A stretch of DNA of 6,176 bases, from NCBI GenBank assembly GCA_038202885.1, contig JBBREP010000149.1:1-6176 (forward strand). The letters are read 5' to 3'. Shown in pieces: positions 1 to 4,820 of the stretch. Positions within the stretch are counted from its first letter, which is position 1; every line of letters starts with the position of its first letter. Source of the stretch: JBBREP01 sp038202885 (GTDB lineage: Bacteria > Actinomycetota > Acidimicrobiia > IMCC26256 > PALSA-610). A model generated the notes under the pieces. It searched no databases. It saw only the letters and a list, made by a program, of their open reading frames with translations, and was not told the origin of the DNA. The position numbers and the translations under genes are program-made.

Positions 1-145
1 TACGGAGATGGTGATGCCTGGTGACAACACTGAGATGAGTGTGTCGTTGGGTAAGCCGATCGCGATGGAGGATGGGTTGCGGTTCGCGATTCGTGAGGGT
101 GGTCGTACTGTGGGTGCCGGCCGCGTCACCAAAATCAACAAATAA
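1..145 (+). CDS. tuf: Elongation factor Tu, C-terminal end (partial)
   Basis: This is the 3' end of the gene for EF-Tu, the GTPase that delivers aminoacyl-tRNA to the ribosome. The open frame begins at base 2 and encodes 47 residues before the TAA stop at 143-145. The segment contains the domain 3 signatures MVMPGDN, PIAMEDGLRFAIREGG and RTVGAGRVTKINK, which match EF-Tu closely. The GTPase domain lies off the left edge. rpsJ follows 48 bases downstream on the same strand, the normal order at the str/S10 operon junction. Codon use is odd: the first 38 codons end almost only in G or T, while the last nine sense codons end only in C or A. The identification is nearly certain. Confidence 0.97.
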   Translation, partial: TEMVMPGDNTEMSVSLGKPIAMEDGLRFAIREGGRTVGAGRVTKINK

Positions 146-183
146 GTAAGCCGTCTCAGCAAGCCGTCGCAAGAAACTCAAAC

Positions 184-189
184 GAGGAA
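184..189 (+). promoter_or_regulatory. Ribosome binding site of rpsJ
   Basis: The hexamer GAGGAA lies four bases before the rpsJ ATG at 194. It is the clearest Shine-Dalgarno sequence in the window and supports that start. No promoter is evident in the 48 bases after tuf, so rpsJ is probably transcribed with tuf. Confidence 0.7.
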
Positions 190-193
190 CCCC

Positions 194-514
194 ATGGCCA
201 GTGGCCAGAAGATCAGGATCAAGCTCAAGGCGTACGACCACGAGGTGATCGACCAGTCGACGAAGAAGATCGTCGAGACGGTCGTGCGCACGCAGGCCAA
301 GATCCAGGGCCCGGTGCCGTTGCCGACCGAGATCCGCCGCTACTGCGTGATCCGCTCACCGCACAAGGACAAGGACAGCCGCGAGCACTTCGAGATGCGG
401 ATCCACAAGCGCCTCATCGACATCGTCGAGCCCACGGGCAAGACGGTGGAATCGCTCCAGCGCCTCGACCTTCCGGCGGGCGTCGACATCGAGATCAAGA
501 TCCAGCAGGTATAA
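194..514 (+). CDS. rpsJ: 30S ribosomal protein S10
   Basis: The gene encodes 106 residues, close to the usual 101-105, of small-subunit protein S10, which sits in the 30S head and is known in bacteria also as NusE in antitermination. Recognisable S10 blocks are IRIKLKAYDHEVID near the N-terminus, GPVPLPTE, the loop motif RSPHKDKDSREHFEMR, HKRLIDI, and the end DLPAGVDIEIKI. The start at 194 fits both the family and a good GAGGAA ribosome binding site. It follows tuf on the same strand, as expected. What is odd is the downstream context: instead of rplC, rplD, rplW and rplB there is a gap with inverted repeats, then a gene pointing the other way. The product is certain; the broken operon is noted separately. 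Confidence 0.98.
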   Translation: MASGQKIRIKLKAYDHEVIDQSTKKIVETVVRTQAKIQGPVPLPTEIRRYCVIRSPHKDKDSREHFEMRIHKRLIDIVEPTGKTVESLQRLDLPAGVDIEIKIQQV

Positions 515-558
515 CGCACTGCGTGGTCGTCCCGCTACGGGTACGGCGCGCCCGCTGC

Positions 559-578
559 TGTAGCTCTGGACAGCTACA
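559..578 (+). repeat. Short hairpin downstream of rpsJ
   Basis: A perfect 7-bp inverted repeat (TGTAGCT at 559-565 with AGCTACA at 572-578) encloses a 6-base loop, 45 bases after the rpsJ stop. It could fold in the rpsJ mRNA tail, but no T-tract follows, so it is not a standard intrinsic terminator. It might stabilise the 3' end or mean nothing. Confidence 0.4.
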
Positions 579-602
579 TGATCGCGGTCCTCGATGCCAT
601 AC

Positions 603-653
603 CGTCCATTGGTACTTGGCAGCGAATAATTGCGCCTGCAGTACCAATGGACG
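603..653. repeat. Perfect 14-bp inverted repeat between rpsJ and the toxin gene
   Basis: Arms 603-616 (CGTCCATTGGTACT) and 640-653 (AGTACCAATGGACG) are exact reverse complements across a 23-base spacer. The inner part can extend the stem (GCAG at 619-622 with CTGC at 636-639), giving a long, slightly bulged hairpin. It lies in the gap between the convergent ends of rpsJ (514) and the PIN toxin gene (660). A bidirectional terminator or mRNA-end stabiliser fits this place, but neither flank has a T-tract. Other possibilities are a dispersed palindromic repeat or the remnant of an insertion edge. The repeat is seen directly; its role is unknown. Confidence 0.75.
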
Positions 654-659
654 CCGTCG

Positions 660-1088
660 CTAGCGCGCCGTGCGTACCTTGTGGCCGGTCTCGGCCAGCG
701 CCTTCGCGAGCCGAGGACCGATGTTGTTTTCGGCGACGAGCACGTCGGACGGGAGTTGCGTCGCCGCAGCGAGAGTCTCGCGACCGAGCAGGTTGAGCTT
801 CGGGAAGCTCACCTGCTGTCGCGCCATTGTCGGTGCCAGCGAGCGCAGCGACAGCAGCGCGATGTCGTCTGGTAACTCCAGCACTCGTTCGATCGCTCGG
901 GCCCGCCGAGCCGGGTCGAGTTGGGCAAAAGGCGCCGACAGCATGCCTCCGAGGGATCGCTCGACCGCCTGGCATAGGCGCAGGTACCAGAGGCCCGTCG
1001 TCGCGACATCGTGCCGCGCGACCGCTCGCACGCGGTCGCCGCGCAGGAGGCGACCGAGCACGTGATCGTCGACGAGTACGACGCTCAC
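660..1088 (-). CDS. PIN-domain toxin (VapC-like ribonuclease)
   Basis: The predicted product is 142 residues, the usual size of a VapC toxin. PIN proteins are Mg-dependent RNases, and in toxin-antitoxin modules they cleave specific RNAs to stop growth. The start is a GTG at 1088 whose bases overlap the antitoxin stop (GTGA), implying translational coupling; there is no clear ribosome binding site. The N-terminus VVLVDDHVL matches the first PIN strand with its catalytic Asp (D7 or D8). E43, E104 (LGRETLAAA) and E120 (LVAENN) fall where the other acidic residues are expected. Glu replaces the more usual Asp at the last two positions, so this is a divergent member whose activity is not assured. 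The upstream partner is an AbrB-fold antitoxin. The PIN assignment rests on ends, length and context and is fairly sure. Confidence 0.8.
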   Translation of the reverse strand: MSVVLVDDHVLGRLLRGDRVRAVARHDVATTGLWYLRLCQAVERSLGGMLSAPFAQLDPARRARAIERVLELPDDIALLSLRSLAPTMARQQVSFPKLNLLGRETLAAATQLPSDVLVAENNIGPRLAKALAETGHKVRTAR

Positions 1089-1345
1089 ACGTTGGCGAGA
1101 TCGGTGTCGCCGAAGCCGGAACGTGCTTGTTCCCAGGTCTCGGCGCTGATCGCACCGAGCATGTCGTTCCTGAGGCGCTGCACGCCTCCAGGGACAAGGA
1201 TCACGAGGTCGCCGAGGTCGAGCACGCCGATACGGCCGCCGTCTTCGAGTCCCCATCGACGCCGCGTGCCCGCAGGCAGGCTCATCTGGCCGCGGCTGCT
1301 GACCTTGGCGTCGAAGCTCCCGGCGCTATTTACAAGGCGATCCAT
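1085..1345 (-). CDS. AbrB/MazE-fold antitoxin of the PIN toxin
   Basis: The product is a small DNA-binding protein of 86 residues from the ATG at 1345, or 89 from the ATG at 1354. It has a SpoVT-AbrB swapped-hairpin domain at about residues 11-55: FDAKVSSRGQMSLPAGTRRRWGL followed by G-x-I-x-V-L-D-L-G-D and a hydrophobic strand. The family usually neutralises a cognate toxin with its C-terminal tail (here about 55-86) and represses its own operon through the N-terminal domain. The toxin gene overlaps its stop by four bases. I chose 1345 because a TACAAT box at 1358-1353 would place transcription start at or beside it, giving a leaderless message; the 1354 ATG would overlap that box. Neither start has a Shine-Dalgarno sequence. 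A longer GTG start at 1408 adds only a basic, non-conserved tail. Confidence 0.82.
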   Translation of the reverse strand: MDRLVNSAGSFDAKVSSRGQMSLPAGTRRRWGLEDGGRIGVLDLGDLVILVPGGVQRLRNDMLGAISAETWEQARSGFGDTDLANV

Positions 1346-1352
1346 GGTCTGC

Positions 1353-1358
1353 ATTGTA
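1353..1358 (-). promoter_or_regulatory. Candidate -10 box of the toxin-antitoxin operon
   Basis: Read on the minus strand, TACAAT matches the -10 consensus TATAAT at five of six positions. It ends seven bases before the ATG at 1345, which predicts a leaderless or nearly leaderless transcript. No good -35 hexamer is visible 16-18 bases upstream. Confidence 0.5.
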
Positions 1359-1368
1359 GCTTGTCTAC
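1356..1368. promoter_or_regulatory. Candidate operator palindrome overlapping the antitoxin promoter
   Basis: GTAG (1356-1359) and CTAC (1365-1368) are inverted arms around a 5-base spacer, overlapping the upstream end of the TACAAT box. A small palindrome at the promoter is where an AbrB-type antitoxin would be expected to bind for autorepression. The arms are only four bases long, so chance is possible. Confidence 0.3.
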
Positions 1369-1379
1369 TGCGCCTGCTT

Positions 1380-1394
1380 CGCCCGGCGCGGGCG
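1380..1394. repeat. Short GC-rich hairpin between the DUF2079 gene and the antitoxin gene
   Basis: CGCCCG (1380-1385) and CGGGCG (1389-1394) pair around a 3-base loop, in the 131-base gap between the end of the DUF2079 gene and the antitoxin start. It could slow or end minus-strand transcription arriving from the DUF2079 gene, but no T-tract follows. The rest of this gap shows no convincing gene. Confidence 0.3.
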
Positions 1395-1476
1395 AGCTCC
1401 CTTCGCACCCGGGTCGCGCGTTCCTCGCTCCCGGGCTGCTCCGGTCGGCGCGCCGTGGGACAGTTGCGACAGCGTT

Positions 1477-2919
1477 TCAGCGCTCGGGGCTGACTCGTTT
1501 GTAGAGGATGGCGGCGTCGTTGTGGGCGACGACGACGAAGTCGGCCTTGATGGAGTCGAGCACCGCTTGGGTGTCGTCGTCGAGGTGTGCTGGCAGCAAG
1601 AGGTACTGCACGTCGTTCGCGAATGGGAGGCGCTCACCTTCGTGTTTGAACGTGCCCCAGTACGCGGCACGGAACGGCGTCGGCCACATGTAGATGCGTT
1701 CGCGATGCGCGAGGTGCGGGGCGTACGCGTGGTAGCTGCTCAAGACAACGCCCGACGGCACCTGGCTTCGGATGGCGTCGATCTCGTGCACGACGTAGTA
1801 GTTCGGGCTCCAATGCCCGATCTGGTGCTCGGAAAACTGGAATGGCGCCCACAGATAGGCCGACCACAACGCGGACAGCCCGACCACCGAGACGGCCGCA
1901 GTGCGCCACACGCCGGGCTTGAGTTTCGAGACCGCGAACACCGTGCCGAGCGCCAGCGCCGGCAGGATCGGCATCACGTAGTGGTACCCGATGAGGTGTT
2001 GGTACAAGAACGTGCTCGACACGTTCGACGCCAGCACGACCGCGCCGATGGCCGCCACCTCGGGCGCGATGAAAAAGACGAGCCCGGTGGGGGCGAGCAT
2101 CTGCCACACGTACCAAGGCCGGTTTTCGCTGTAGAGGTATGACGCCACGTCGCCGGGCTTTTTGACGATGCGCCCGAGAAAGCCGGTCGGGCCTCCGAAC
2201 GGGATGCGCCACGAGTTCAGCGTGGGCACGCCGATCAGCCCTCGCATCACGACGTTGGTTGCGAACAACGTGTAGAGAATCGAGCCGCCGACAAAGCCGA
2301 GACCGAGCTTGCGGTTGCGACGCACCGCGACCCAGATTGCCAGCGGGACCACGATGAGCACGGCGTCTTCCTTGGTGAGGATCGTCAACACCGTGGCGAT
2401 CACAAAGAGCCGGTTCTTGGATTCCACTGCGGCGTAAATCGCGACCGCGACGAACAATACGAGCAACGAGTCGGGGTGGAAGTTCTCCAAGTTCGACTGT
2501 GCGAGCGCTGGATGCAGCAGGAACGCGGTGGCGAGCACCGTCGCGATCGGCACGCTGTGGATGCGCCGGAGGGCGAGCAAGTACACGGGAACCGCCGCGA
2601 GCGCGATCGCGAGCGCCTGCACGACGATCAACGTCGACGGATCGGGGTGCAGCCAGTACAGCGGTACCAGCAAGATCAGGGTGAACGAGGTGTGATCGCC
2701 GAACAGGTTGCGGCCCATCAGCGTCACGAACGGCGCGTGGAAGTGCGAGAGGAGCCACAGACCCTGGTCGTAGAGGCCGATGTCGAACGCCGACGTGCCG
2801 TACCCGCGGTGGATGTCGATACCGAGGTGCGACGACCACGCGAAGTACAACACCACGACGAGTGCGATGGGGAGGTGCGGCGCCACAGCTTCGAGGCGAG
2901 CGCGCCGCGGTTGCGACAT
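1477..2919 (-). CDS. DUF2079 family polytopic membrane protein
   Basis: The product is 480 residues of a predicted integral membrane protein resembling DUF2079, a family with GT-C glycosyltransferase-like layout but no firmly established reaction. Hydrophobic spans lie near residues 14-32, 77-91, 96-118, 124-139, 150-196 (probably two), 206-222, 271-297, 313-332 and 338-358. The C-terminal 110 residues are soluble-like. Family-type motifs include FDIGLYDQGLW at 45-55 in the first outer loop, ENFHPD at 145-150 and TKEDA at 182-186; acidic residues in the first loop (D46, D51) sit where GT-C enzymes carry catalytic Asp. I chose the ATG at 2919 because the open frame upstream, to 3444, overlaps the methyltransferase gene antisense and looks unlike membrane protein. 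A lipid-linked sugar transfer role is inference only. The gene is divergent from the methyltransferase, with 54 bases between the starts. Confidence 0.85.
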   Translation of the reverse strand: MSQPRRARLEAVAPHLPIALVVVLYFAWSSHLGIDIHRGYGTSAFDIGLYDQGLWLLSHFHAPFVTLMGRNLFGDHTSFTLILLVPLYWLHPDPSTLIVVQALAIALAAVPVYLLALRRIHSVPIATVLATAFLLHPALAQSNLENFHPDSLLVLFVAVAIYAAVESKNRLFVIATVLTILTKEDAVLIVVPLAIWVAVRRNRKLGLGFVGGSILYTLFATNVVMRGLIGVPTLNSWRIPFGGPTGFLGRIVKKPGDVASYLYSENRPWYVWQMLAPTGLVFFIAPEVAAIGAVVLASNVSSTFLYQHLIGYHYVMPILPALALGTVFAVSKLKPGVWRTAAVSVVGLSALWSAYLWAPFQFSEHQIGHWSPNYYVVHEIDAIRSQVPSGVVLSSYHAYAPHLAHRERIYMWPTPFRAAYWGTFKHEGERLPFANDVQYLLLPAHLDDDTQAVLDSIKADFVVVAHNDAAILYKRVSPER

Positions 2920-2925
2920 CGAATG

Positions 2926-2931
2926 AAGGTA
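2926..2931 (-). promoter_or_regulatory. Candidate -10 box of the DUF2079 gene
   Basis: TACCTT on the minus strand fits TANNNT and ends exactly six bases before the ATG at 2919, so transcription would begin on the start codon. No ribosome binding site is seen close to that ATG, which agrees with a leaderless message. No -35 match is seen, so support is weak. Confidence 0.33.
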
Positions 2932-2960
2932 GTTGGGATGCTCCGAGCGTCGCCACGCGC

Positions 2961-2964
2961 GAGG
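2961..2964 (+). promoter_or_regulatory. Ribosome binding site of the methyltransferase gene
   Basis: GAGG lies nine bases before the ATG at 2974 and favours that start. AAGG at 2926-2929 would serve the alternative in-frame ATG at 2938 about equally well, so the choice rests partly on where family similarity begins. Confidence 0.4.
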
Positions 2965-2973
2965 CTTCGCGGC

Positions 2974-3819
2974 ATGCCGATCGATGCCCACAAGCGAACG
3001 AACTGGCACAACTGGGAGGATCGTGTCCCGGTGCACGCCGCCTCGCAGGACTATGGCCTGGCGAGGTTCGCGGACGATCCGACGTTCCTCAGCGGTGTTG
3101 TGCGCTACGACGCCGAACGTCTGGGCGCACTCGCAGGCCTCGATGTGGTGCACCTCCAGTGCCATATCGGCACCGACACCGTGTCGCTCGCTCGCCTGGG
3201 TGCGGCCACGACGACCGGCTACGACTTCTCCCCGTCTGCGCTGGAAACCGCACGCGGGCTCGCGCTCGATGCCGGCGTGAATGCCGAGTTCGTCGAAGGC
3301 GAGCTGTACGACGCGCCCGACGTACTCGGTACGGAGCGCTTCGACCTCGTCTATACGGGCGTGGGCGCGATCAACTGGCTCCCCGACATCCGCGGTTGGG
3401 CGCGTGTGGTGGCCGCGTTGCTGCGGCCGGGCGGACGGCTCCATCTACGCGAAGGCCACCCGATGATGTGGGCGCTCGACGAGGGGCGTGACGACGACCT
3501 GCTCGTCACCACCTATCCGTATTTCGAAACCGTCGAGCCGTTGGTGATCGACAGCGGGCCCGAGACCTATACCGACGGCGATGCGTCAGGCATCACGCAC
3601 ACGGCGACGGCAGAGTGGAACCACGGGCTTGGCGAAGTCGTGCAGGCCGTACTCGACGCGGGCCTCGTGCTCACGGGTCTCATCGAGCACCAGGAGTGCG
3701 CGTGGGACGCGTTACCGCGGCTGATGCAGCAGGATCCCGACGGACACTTCCGTTTGATCGAGCACGGTGAGCGCGTGCCGTTGATGTACACGCTCCAGGC
3801 GCAACGCCCGACCGGTTGA
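2974..3819 (+). CDS. Class I SAM-dependent methyltransferase
   Basis: The 281-residue product has a Rossmann-fold methyltransferase core. The N-terminal region carries NWEDRVPVHAAS (13-24), typical of an actinobacterial family of unassigned methyltransferases. The SAM-binding loop is the family's variant VHLQCHIGTDT (59-69), replacing the common D/E-x-G-x-G-x-G. Further marks are the acidic end of the second strand in GYDFSPSAL (D84), FDLVYTGVGAINWLPD at about 123-138, and LLRPGGRL followed by REGHPMMW. The substrate cannot be told. In-frame ATGs at 2923 and 2938 are possible, but similarity begins only after 2974. The gene is divergent from the DUF2079 gene and convergent with the oxygenase gene, whose stop lies 15 bases away. 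It has no operon partner here. Confidence 0.88.
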   Translation: MPIDAHKRTNWHNWEDRVPVHAASQDYGLARFADDPTFLSGVVRYDAERLGALAGLDVVHLQCHIGTDTVSLARLGAATTTGYDFSPSALETARGLALDAGVNAEFVEGELYDAPDVLGTERFDLVYTGVGAINWLPDIRGWARVVAALLRPGGRLHLREGHPMMWALDEGRDDDLLVTTYPYFETVEPLVIDSGPETYTDGDASGITHTATAEWNHGLGEVVQAVLDAGLVLTGLIEHQECAWDALPRLMQQDPDGHFRLIEHGERVPLMYTLQAQRPTG

Positions 3820-3834
3820 CCTCGAGGCGGGCGG

Positions 3835-4683
3835 TCAGCTCGGCAGCGCTGTGAACGACGGCGCGACATCGTTGGTGCCGTGGAGCGCCTCGATCGGGTC
3901 GCGTACGTCGCCGTAGTAGCCGAGCGCGTACGCGCCGCGCGAGTAGCCCATAAGTTTGGCCAGCTCGATCGGGAGTTCGCGCGCGATTTCGGGCGGGCAC
4001 GCCAGATATTGGTTTTCTTCCTGTCGAAGCCAGCTCAACGTGTAGCCCACATTGATGCCCATGCGCGGCTCGTCGCTGCGGTTCGGGCCACCCCCGTGGT
4101 ACAGCGAGCCGACATAGAGCAGCAGTGAGCCTTTCTTCATCTCGACGCCAACCGTGTCGTCGAAGGCCGGCCGCAGCTTGTCGGCCCACTTGTGGCTCCC
4201 CGGAATGACGCGCGTACCGCCGTTCTCGTCGGTGAAGTCGGTCATTGCCCACATGCAATGGCACTCGACCTCGAAGCCGGCGGGGAACGAGAAGAAATCG
4301 AACGCCCATTGGTCGCGATGTATCGGCTGCGCGGTTTCGCCCGGCCCGATTGCGATCACTTGCGTGAGGTGCAACTGGTAGCTCGTCGCGTGATCACCGA
4401 GGATCTCGTCGAGCGCGCCGATCACGATGGGATGCGTGGCGAGGTCGCGAAACGCCGGCGCGCGCGCGATCAGCGAGCCGGTGCGGCGGGTCGAAAAGCC
4501 GATGAAATCGTCGCTGCCGTGTTGGGTGTCGTCGATGTATGGCGCGAGTTCCGCGTTGATGGTGTCGAGCACGCTGGGCGGGGCGAGTTCGTCGATGACG
4601 ACGCAGCCCGCGGCACGGATGGCGGCCACGATCTCGGGCAACGGCGTGTCGGCTCGTACGTGCGGCGGCAACGAGGGCGGCAT
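3835..4683 (-). CDS. Phytanoyl-CoA dioxygenase (PhyH) family oxygenase
   Basis: The 282-residue product is a predicted cytosolic non-haem iron oxygenase that uses 2-oxoglutarate and O2 to hydroxylate a substrate. The facial triad is visible: H122 and D124 in QPIHRDQW, and H196 in SLYHGGGPNRSDEPR. R207 in that last motif is placed to bind 2-oxoglutarate. The stretch NGGTRVIPGSHKW (154-166) is typical of PhyH proteins, and the length is normal. The substrate is unknown; the family covers fatty acyl-CoA, small metabolites and natural-product intermediates, so the name does not imply phytanate breakdown. The ATG at 4683 starts just before PHVRADTPL. Its product is probably complete and active. 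The gene converges on the methyltransferase gene and is divergent from the DUF222-HNH gene. Confidence 0.9.
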   Translation of the reverse strand: MPPSLPPHVRADTPLPEIVAAIRAAGCVVIDELAPPSVLDTINAELAPYIDDTQHGSDDFIGFSTRRTGSLIARAPAFRDLATHPIVIGALDEILGDHATSYQLHLTQVIAIGPGETAQPIHRDQWAFDFFSFPAGFEVECHCMWAMTDFTDENGGTRVIPGSHKWADKLRPAFDDTVGVEMKKGSLLLYVGSLYHGGGPNRSDEPRMGINVGYTLSWLRQEENQYLACPPEIARELPIELAKLMGYSRGAYALGYYGDVRDPIEALHGTNDVAPSFTALPS

Positions 4684-4689
4684 CGCCAG

Positions 4690-4718
4690 AGCCTACGGAC
4701 CCGCTTGGGGCGTGGGAA
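4690..4718 (-). promoter_or_regulatory. Candidate promoter of the PhyH-family gene
   Basis: On the minus strand a -35-like TTCCCA (4718-4713, four of six matches) and a -10-like TAGGCT (4695-4690) are 17 bases apart. The -10 box ends exactly six bases before the ATG at 4683, which predicts a leaderless message. The AGG within the box could instead act as a ribosome binding site. Confidence 0.38.
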
Positions 4719-4783
4719 AGCGTGCGCAGGCGGTGCGGCCGGGCGTTTGCCGTCCCGCGCGTCACATTTCTGGGCGATTTGGG

Positions 4784-4812
4784 TTGTGTGGGCCGCACCC
4801 TGCTGCTACTAT
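4784..4812 (+). promoter_or_regulatory. Candidate promoter of the DUF222-HNH gene
   Basis: TTGTGT (4784-4789) and TACTAT (4807-4812) are separated by 17 bases. The predicted transcription start, about 4819, nearly coincides with the ATG at 4821, and no Shine-Dalgarno sequence precedes that ATG. This is the best-formed promoter in the window. Confidence 0.5.
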
Positions 4813-4820
4813 ACGTACAT

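Noticed and set aside
148..168. Direct repeat AAGCCGTC (148-155 and 161-168) between tuf and rpsJ
   Set aside because: Two 8-base copies are too little to indicate a regulatory array.
559..578. Intrinsic terminator of rpsJ
   Set aside because: The 7-bp stem has no following T-tract, so I list it only as a hairpin.
1346..1408. Longer antitoxin start at the GTG at 1408
   Set aside because: The added residues are mostly Arg, Ala and Ser without AbrB similarity, and the TACAAT box would then lie inside the gene.
1446..1455. Palindrome CGGCGCGCCG as a binding site
   Set aside because: A 10-base all-GC palindrome is unremarkable at this base composition and is not positioned at a promoter.
827..1504. 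Plus-strand open frame of 225 residues over the toxin-antitoxin genes
   Set aside because: It overlaps both genes antisense, is rich in Ala, Arg and Pro, and shows no recognisable motif.
2476..2973. Upstream extension of the methyltransferase open frame
   Set aside because: It runs antisense to the DUF2079 gene and has a low-complexity, Arg/Glu-rich composition typical of a shadow frame. Family similarity begins after 2974.
2920..3444. N-terminal extension of the DUF2079 open frame by 175 residues
   Set aside because: It lies antisense to the well-supported methyltransferase gene, and its sequence is Arg/His/Glu-rich with no membrane or family character.
3805..3833. Bidirectional terminator between the methyltransferase and PhyH-family genes
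   Set aside because: CGCCCG and CGGGCG can pair, but the loop is 17 bases and neither side has a T-tract. GC-rich DNA gives such pairs often.
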